Origin: Fimbriimonadales bacterium
GTDB taxonomy: Bacteria > Armatimonadota > Fimbriimonadia > Fimbriimonadales > Fimbriimonadaceae
NCBI GenBank assembly: GCA_026418055.1
Contig: JAOACB010000025.1
Span: 1 to 35,177 of the forward strand
Direction of reading: 5' to 3'
DNA length: 35,177 nt
Shown here: positions 31,247-35,177 of the stretch, piece by piece
How the letters are laid out: every line of letters starts with the position of its first letter
How positions within the stretch are numbered: position 1 is the first letter of the stretch
Made by a program: the position numbers and the translations under genes
The notes under the pieces: generated by a model
Seen by the model: only the letters and a program-made list of their open reading frames with translations
Told to the model about the DNA's origin: nothing
The model's database searches: none

Positions 31247-31900
31247 ATGGTCACGCCGTTCGACTGGCAGGAAAGCATCGGGCACCGTTCGCAATACGTC
31301 GAGAACAAGCTGGCCCATGGACTGCCGGTCGTCGCGGCCTCGGTGGCCGAAGGCGTTCTGTTGGTCGCATGGCGCCGCAACGCGCGCAAGGTCTTCGAGA
31401 TCTACGACCGCTTGGCGATGGCCGCGATCGGTCAGCAGTCCGACGTGGAGGCGTTGCGCACCGCCGCGGTGGAGTTCGCGCACCGGGAGGGGTACTCGCG
31501 GAGCGAGAGCGACGTGACGATCGAGCGCGTAGCCGGCGCGCTGAGCCAACCGGTGAAGCGCGCGTTCGGCGATCTCACCGTCGCTCCGTTCGTGGTGAGG
31601 GCGCTCTTCGCGCAGGTGGGGTCGGCCCCGAAGGACGACCGCTTGGTGGTTCTCGGCTTCGACGGCGATTACGGATACCGGGAGGGGTTCGCGGCTCTGG
31701 CTGGCGACGCCGAGACGGAAGAGGCGTTGATCCGCCGCATGGAGGAGCGGGACTGGTCGTCTGCAGCGCCGAGCGAGGCGCTGGGGGCGTTGCGGTCGCT
31801 CTGGGAGCCGGGCGAGAAGCAGGCATCGGGAGTCCGCGTGGAGGCGGCGCTGCTTCGGCGAACCGACGACACCGATCGCAGGCTCCAACCTTTGGATTAG
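31247..31900 (+). CDS. Proteasome alpha-type (20S, Ntn-fold) subunit-like protein
   Basis: A 217-residue protein with the pattern of actinobacterial-type PrcA: an N-terminal helix (ESIGHRSQYVENKLAHG), then PVVAASVAEGVLLVAWRRNARKVFEIYDRLAMAAIGQQSDVEALRTAAVEFAHREGY and SESDVTIERVAGALS, a close parallel to the KxSELYDRxGFAxxG...LRxxGxxFAxxxGY...RDVT run of PrcA. It keeps the full N-terminal region and has no processed threonine, so it is alpha-type and non-catalytic, forming the gate ring of a 20S particle. AGGAAG precedes the ATG. The genes that usually accompany it (beta subunit, Mpa/ARC ATPase, Pup or UBact, PafA/Dop) are not within this window: upstream is the M28 enzyme and downstream a GGDEF/EAL protein. 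A partner elsewhere, or a self-standing role, is possible. Confidence 0.8.
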   Translation: MVTPFDWQESIGHRSQYVENKLAHGLPVVAASVAEGVLLVAWRRNARKVFEIYDRLAMAAIGQQSDVEALRTAAVEFAHREGYSRSESDVTIERVAGALSQPVKRAFGDLTVAPFVVRALFAQVGSAPKDDRLVVLGFDGDYGYREGFAALAGDAETEEALIRRMEERDWSSAAPSEALGALRSLWEPGEKQASGVRVEAALLRRTDDTDRRLQPLD

Positions 31901-31961
31901 ACGCGTCGTCTCGAATGGGTTCGTCCGTCCCTTGATGCAAGAGGGACCTCTGGAGTTGCCG

Positions 31962-34900
31962 ATGCCGGTTGCCCGTCCAAAGGAGAGCCAAGCGAGCAGG
32001 AGTGGCTCGGAGACAGCCGCGCGCGCCGTTGGCCTGATTCTGCTCGTTGTGTGCGCATGGGCGCGGGTGGGTTTCTCCGGCGCGGTGTTCGACCCTACGC
32101 TCGGGCTGGCGATCGTTCTGCAAGGCAGGGGCGGCGCAGCGCGGTTTCTGCTGGTGTGGGGAGCGATGGCGCTCGGATTGGCGCTGGGGGGAGCCCCCGC
32201 CCTCTCCGTGCTGACCGGCGCCTCGGTGCTCGCGCTCGCAGCCCGGTTCGGTCGCTGGTTGCTGTCGAGGCACACCGCGCTCCAGCGTCCGTTCCAGAAC
32301 GTCGGAGAGGTGGTCTCCGCGGCCTTGCTCGTGGCTTTGCCCACCACCGCGGTGGCGATGCTGGACGGATGGGGGAGGGACTGGAGCACGCTGATCGTCG
32401 ACGCTGTAAGAACTGCTCTGGGGGTGCTCGGGGTGCTGCCGCTGGTCATGGCCAGGCGCGAGTGGTCGTCGGCGAAGGACCTGCGGCGCGTGGCTCTCGG
32501 TGCCGTCGCCGCATCGCTGGTGGTGGTGGGCTCCAACGAACTCGCATCGGTCTCTCCGGCGGCGAGCATGGCGGCCGTCACGCTGTTGCTGCCCATCGCC
32601 ATCCTGGTCGCTTCCTGGGCTGGCGGATTCGGCGCGTCGCTGATCTTTGCGACGGTGCTGATCGTGGCGAGCGCCACCGGGATTCCTCTGCGGATCGCCC
32701 GGCACTCCGGGGCTCCCGACTGGATGGATCACGCCGCGCTCATGCTGGAGTTGGGCCTCATCGGCCTCGTGGCGCAGGCTTTGGCGGCCGCCAACGCAGG
32801 CAGAGCCCTCAGCGAGAGACGCCTGCGCGAGAGCGAGCAGCGCCTCGCTCGCGCCGCCGAGCTGAGCCATCTGGGGTACTGGGAGCTGCAGCTCGATACC
32901 GGCAAGCTCACTTGGTCCGCCGGCGCCGAGAAGGTTCTGGGGCCGTGCCGGGACGAAGATGCTGGCGGCCTCAGCTGGCTGTTGTCGCGCCTGAAGTCGG
33001 CGGACGCGAGGAGCCTCGAGCTCGCCTTGGCGGATGCGATCGCCGGCAAGCAACCGTTCGAGGTGCTGTTCGGTTTCGTCGCCTTGTCGGGAGAGGAGCG
33101 CACCGCGGTGTTGCGGGGGGAGCCGAGGCTGGACTGGAGGGGAGAGGTCGAGGCTCTGACCGGGTCCTTGCAGGACGTCACCGACCAGCTGAGGCAGGAA
33201 GAGGCTCTGCGGGCCAGCCGCGAGAGGATCTCGAGCATCTTGGAGACGATGTCGGACGCTGTGGTGTCGCTGTCACCGGACCTGAAGTCGGTGCTGCACG
33301 CCAACCACGCCGTCCGGCGGATCCTTGGCCTGTCGCCGGAGGCTCTCGCGGCGGATCCCCGTTGGCTGACCGCCGCGTTGGAGGCAAACGGGGCGTCGGA
33401 GGGTGGGTTCTGGGAAACGCTCCTGGAGTCCGGGGAGGCGTCTGCGGTCCGAAGGGTTGCCTGCCCCGACGGCAGGTCGCGCTGGCTGAGGGTCGCGGCG
33501 AGGGTGTTCCGCTCGGTCGCGGGGGAACCGTTGCGCGTCGACCTGATCCTGACCGACGTCACCAGGGAGCGGGAGGCCACGGCCGCTCTGGAGCTCTCGG
33601 AGAGGCGCTATCGAAGGCTGTTCGAGACGATGAACCAGGGGGTGCTGTACCTCTCCGAGGATGGGCGGATCGTGAGGGTGAACGGGGCAGCCTGCGCGGT
33701 CCTGGGCGTGGCGGCGGATCGGTTGCAGGGAGAGACCCTCGGGGCGGCTCTACGGCCGGTCGACGAGAGCCGCTCGCCGATCCCGGACGAGGACCTGCCC
33801 CCTCAGGTGGATGGCGGAAGGACCTCCGGTTCGGCGCTGATCGGCGCCTACAACAGGAAGCAGTATGACCACCGCTGGGTGGTGCTCGATTGGTTCCGAG
33901 AGTCCGGCGAGCTGCCCGATGGGGCTAGGTACCAGGTGATCCTGACGGACATCACCAAGCTGAAGCGCCTGCAGGACGAGCTGGAGCGCATGGCCTACAC
34001 CGATCCTCTCACGGGTCTGCCCAACCTGGGAATGTTCCGCGACCGTCTGGAACACACGCTGCGCAACGCGGAGAGGTACGGCGACACCGTGGGCGTTCTG
34101 TTCGTGGACCTCGACCTGTTCAAGCAGGTCAACGACCACTACGGGCACCACGTGGGGGACGAGCTGCTCAAGGAGGTGGCCCAGCGCCTGAAGCAGACCG
34201 TGCGGCGCTCCGACACGGTGGCCCGACTCGGTGGCGACGAGTTCGTGATCCTGCTGTCGAAGATCAAGAGTCCTTCGGACGTGGACCTTGTGGCGACCAA
34301 GATCCTTGCCGCCTTCGAGAGCTCGTTTCATCCCGGAGGCGTGGAGCTGCACTGTAGCTGCAGCGTCGGTTCGGCTGTGTACTCGGGTGGGGAGCGATCG
34401 GCCGCCGACCTTGTGGCGCGCGCCGACGAAGCCATGTACTCGGCGAAAGCCGCCGGCCGCTCCGGCTATCGCCGCGCCGCCGCCATGGAGTCCGCTGTCT
34501 TGGAGCTCTCGCTCGAGGCGGAGTTGAGAACCTCCCTGGCGTCGGGGCAGATTCTGCCGCACTTCCAACCTGTGGTCGATGTGGGTTCTCTGCGCGTGAT
34601 CGGCGCGGAGGCTCTGGCCCGCTGGCAGCACCCGGTCCATGGGTTGCTGGAGGCGGGTAAGTTCGTTCCCATCGCCGAGAGGACTGGCCTCATCGTCCCG
34701 CTCGGCTTGGCTGTGATCGGTGCGGCGCTGCGGGAGGCGGCGGCTTGGGTGCATCGGCATCCGGGATTCCGCCTCGCCGTCAACGTCAGCCCTCGGCAGC
34801 TCGCGGCCCCGGGCTTCCTCGAGGCCCTGGAGCGGCTTCTGCGGCAGACGTCCTTTCCTGCGGAGGCGCTGGACCTGGAGGTCACCGAGACCGGCTCGCT

Positions 34901-35177
34901 CGATCCGCAGGACCTCGTGATCGGCGCCCTGCACGGCTCGCGAAGCTTGGGTTGCAGGGTCGTTCTCGACGATTTAGGCGTGGGGCACTCCACGCTCGGG
35001 CACGTCCTATCGCTGCCGGTGGACGGAGTGAAGATCGATCGGTGCTTCGCTCGCCACCTGTGCAACGGGAAGCGGTACGTCGAACTGCTGGCGGGGTTGT
35101 TGGAAGTCTTCGACCGCTTCGGTCTTCGAACCGTGGTGGAGGGGGTGGAGAACCTGGAGCAGTGGAAGGTCCTGCGC
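31962..35177 (+). CDS. Membrane-bound PAS/GGDEF/EAL cyclic-di-GMP enzyme (partial at the right edge)
   Basis: At least 1072 residues, running off the window. Residues 20 to about 280 are a multi-helix sensor resembling MASE1. Three PAS-like domains follow (about 303-420, 423-545, 548-670). The diguanylate cyclase domain begins YTDPLTGLPN at about 679 and has an intact GGDEF at 757-761 with an RxxD inhibitory site (RRSD) five residues before it. The EAL domain has EALAR from E883, VNVSPRQ, EVTET and VKID, with DDLGVGHST in place of the common DDFGTGYSS. Both synthesis and breakdown of cyclic-di-GMP look possible; which dominates is unknown. ATG 31962 has GGAG 6 bases upstream and is preferred to ATG 31935. 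It adds a third cyclic-di-GMP protein to the window. Confidence 0.92.
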   Translation, partial: MPVARPKESQASRSGSETAARAVGLILLVVCAWARVGFSGAVFDPTLGLAIVLQGRGGAARFLLVWGAMALGLALGGAPALSVLTGASVLALAARFGRWLLSRHTALQRPFQNVGEVVSAALLVALPTTAVAMLDGWGRDWSTLIVDAVRTALGVLGVLPLVMARREWSSAKDLRRVALGAVAASLVVVGSNELASVSPAASMAAVTLLLPIAILVASWAGGFGASLIFATVLIVASATGIPLRIARHSGAPDWMDHAALMLELGLIGLVAQALAAANAGRALSERRLRESEQRLARAAELSHLGYWELQLDTGKLTWSAGAEKVLGPCRDEDAGGLSWLLSRLKSADARSLELALADAIAGKQPFEVLFGFVALSGEERTAVLRGEPRLDWRGEVEALTGSLQDVTDQLRQEEALRASRERISSILETMSDAVVSLSPDLKSVLHANHAVRRILGLSPEALAADPRWLTAALEANGASEGGFWETLLESGEASAVRRVACPDGRSRWLRVAARVFRSVAGEPLRVDLILTDVTREREATAALELSERRYRRLFETMNQGVLYLSEDGRIVRVNGAACAVLGVAADRLQGETLGAALRPVDESRSPIPDEDLPPQVDGGRTSGSALIGAYNRKQYDHRWVVLDWFRESGELPDGARYQVILTDITKLKRLQDELERMAYTDPLTGLPNLGMFRDRLEHTLRNAERYGDTVGVLFVDLDLFKQVNDHYGHHVGDELLKEVAQRLKQTVRRSDTVARLGGDEFVILLSKIKSPSDVDLVATKILAAFESSFHPGGVELHCSCSVGSAVYSGGERSAADLVARADEAMYSAKAAGRSGYRRAAAMESAVLELSLEAELRTSLASGQILPHFQPVVDVGSLRVIGAEALARWQHPVHGLLEAGKFVPIAERTGLIVPLGLAVIGAALREAAAWVHRHPGFRLAVNVSPRQLAAPGFLEALERLLRQTSFPAEALDLEVTETGSLDPQDLVIGALHGSRSLGCRVVLDDLGVGHSTLGHVLSLPVDGVKIDRCFARHLCNGKRYVELLAGLLEVFDRFGLRTVVEGVENLEQWKVLR

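Noticed and set aside
30164-32677. Minus-strand open frame of over 800 codons opposite M28, proteasome-like and sensor genes
   Set aside because: No family features, and all three plus-strand genes have clear motifs.
32051-33868. Plus-strand open frame of about 600 codons rich in Arg/Gly/Ala
   Set aside because: It overlaps the MASE1/PAS part of the GGDEF/EAL gene in another frame and has no domain.
1-35177. CRISPR array, insertion sequence, prophage or integrase-linked island
   Set aside because: No regularly spaced repeats, transposase, integrase or terminal inverted repeats were seen; composition is even.

Overview
This is a GC-rich bacterial chromosome segment packed with about 31 genes on both strands. 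It carries no phage, insertion sequence, CRISPR array, rRNA or tRNA that I can recognise. A proteasome alpha-type subunit, a secreted bacterial glutaminyl-cyclase-like M28 enzyme, a family GH10 glycosidase and a protein with a copper-amine-oxidase-N-like domain, together with the high GC content, suggest Armatimonadota (Fimbriimonadia-like). This is inference from gene content, not from a marker gene.

Layout. 1-157 is the end of an unidentified gene, followed by a hairpin-rich non-coding stretch (158-524). 525-4460 holds a cysteine desulfurase diverging from a four-PDZ HtrA protease and its catalytically dead sister. 4465-10302 holds an aminotransferase, a secreted S9-type esterase/peptidase, a GH10 xylanase-like enzyme and a small lamin-tail-like protein. 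10287-14682 is a compact minus-strand operon in which every gene overlaps the next: dCMP deaminase, a WecA-like sugar-phosphate transferase fused to a lipoprotein domain, UDP-GlcNAc 2-epimerase, undecaprenyl-pyrophosphate phosphatase and peptidyl-tRNA hydrolase. It diverges from pheS-pheT, where PheT lacks the tRNA-binding OB domain. 17769-22722 holds a polytopic membrane protein, a TlpA-like thioredoxin, a PhoPQ-related hydrolase and a copper-amine-oxidase-N-like envelope protein. 22809-23822 pairs an HD-GYP phosphodiesterase with a PilZ protein. 24021-27166 has an A-type Fe-S carrier, a TetR regulator, the amt-glnK nitrogen pair and a 7Fe ferredoxin. 27326-35177 has Lon, a stand-alone 5'-nucleotidase C-terminal domain, an M28 cyclase, the proteasome-like subunit and a large MASE1-like/PAS/GGDEF/EAL protein cut by the window end.

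Functional themes are undecaprenyl-linked glycan synthesis, protein quality control inside (Lon, proteasome-like) and outside (HtrA pair) the cytoplasm, cyclic-di-GMP turnover and sensing (HD-GYP, PilZ, GGDEF-EAL), Fe-S assembly, ammonium uptake and extracellular polysaccharide/peptide hydrolysis. Several genes have a -10-like hexamer only 7-8 bases before the start codon, which suggests leaderless transcripts.

The observations most worth follow-up are the lipoprotein-WecA fusion with altered catalytic motifs (12893-14215), the proteasome alpha-type gene without its usual partners (31247-31900), and the -1 slippery heptamer joining the overlapping genes at 29754-31222. All assignments come from reading motifs by eye; no database search was run.
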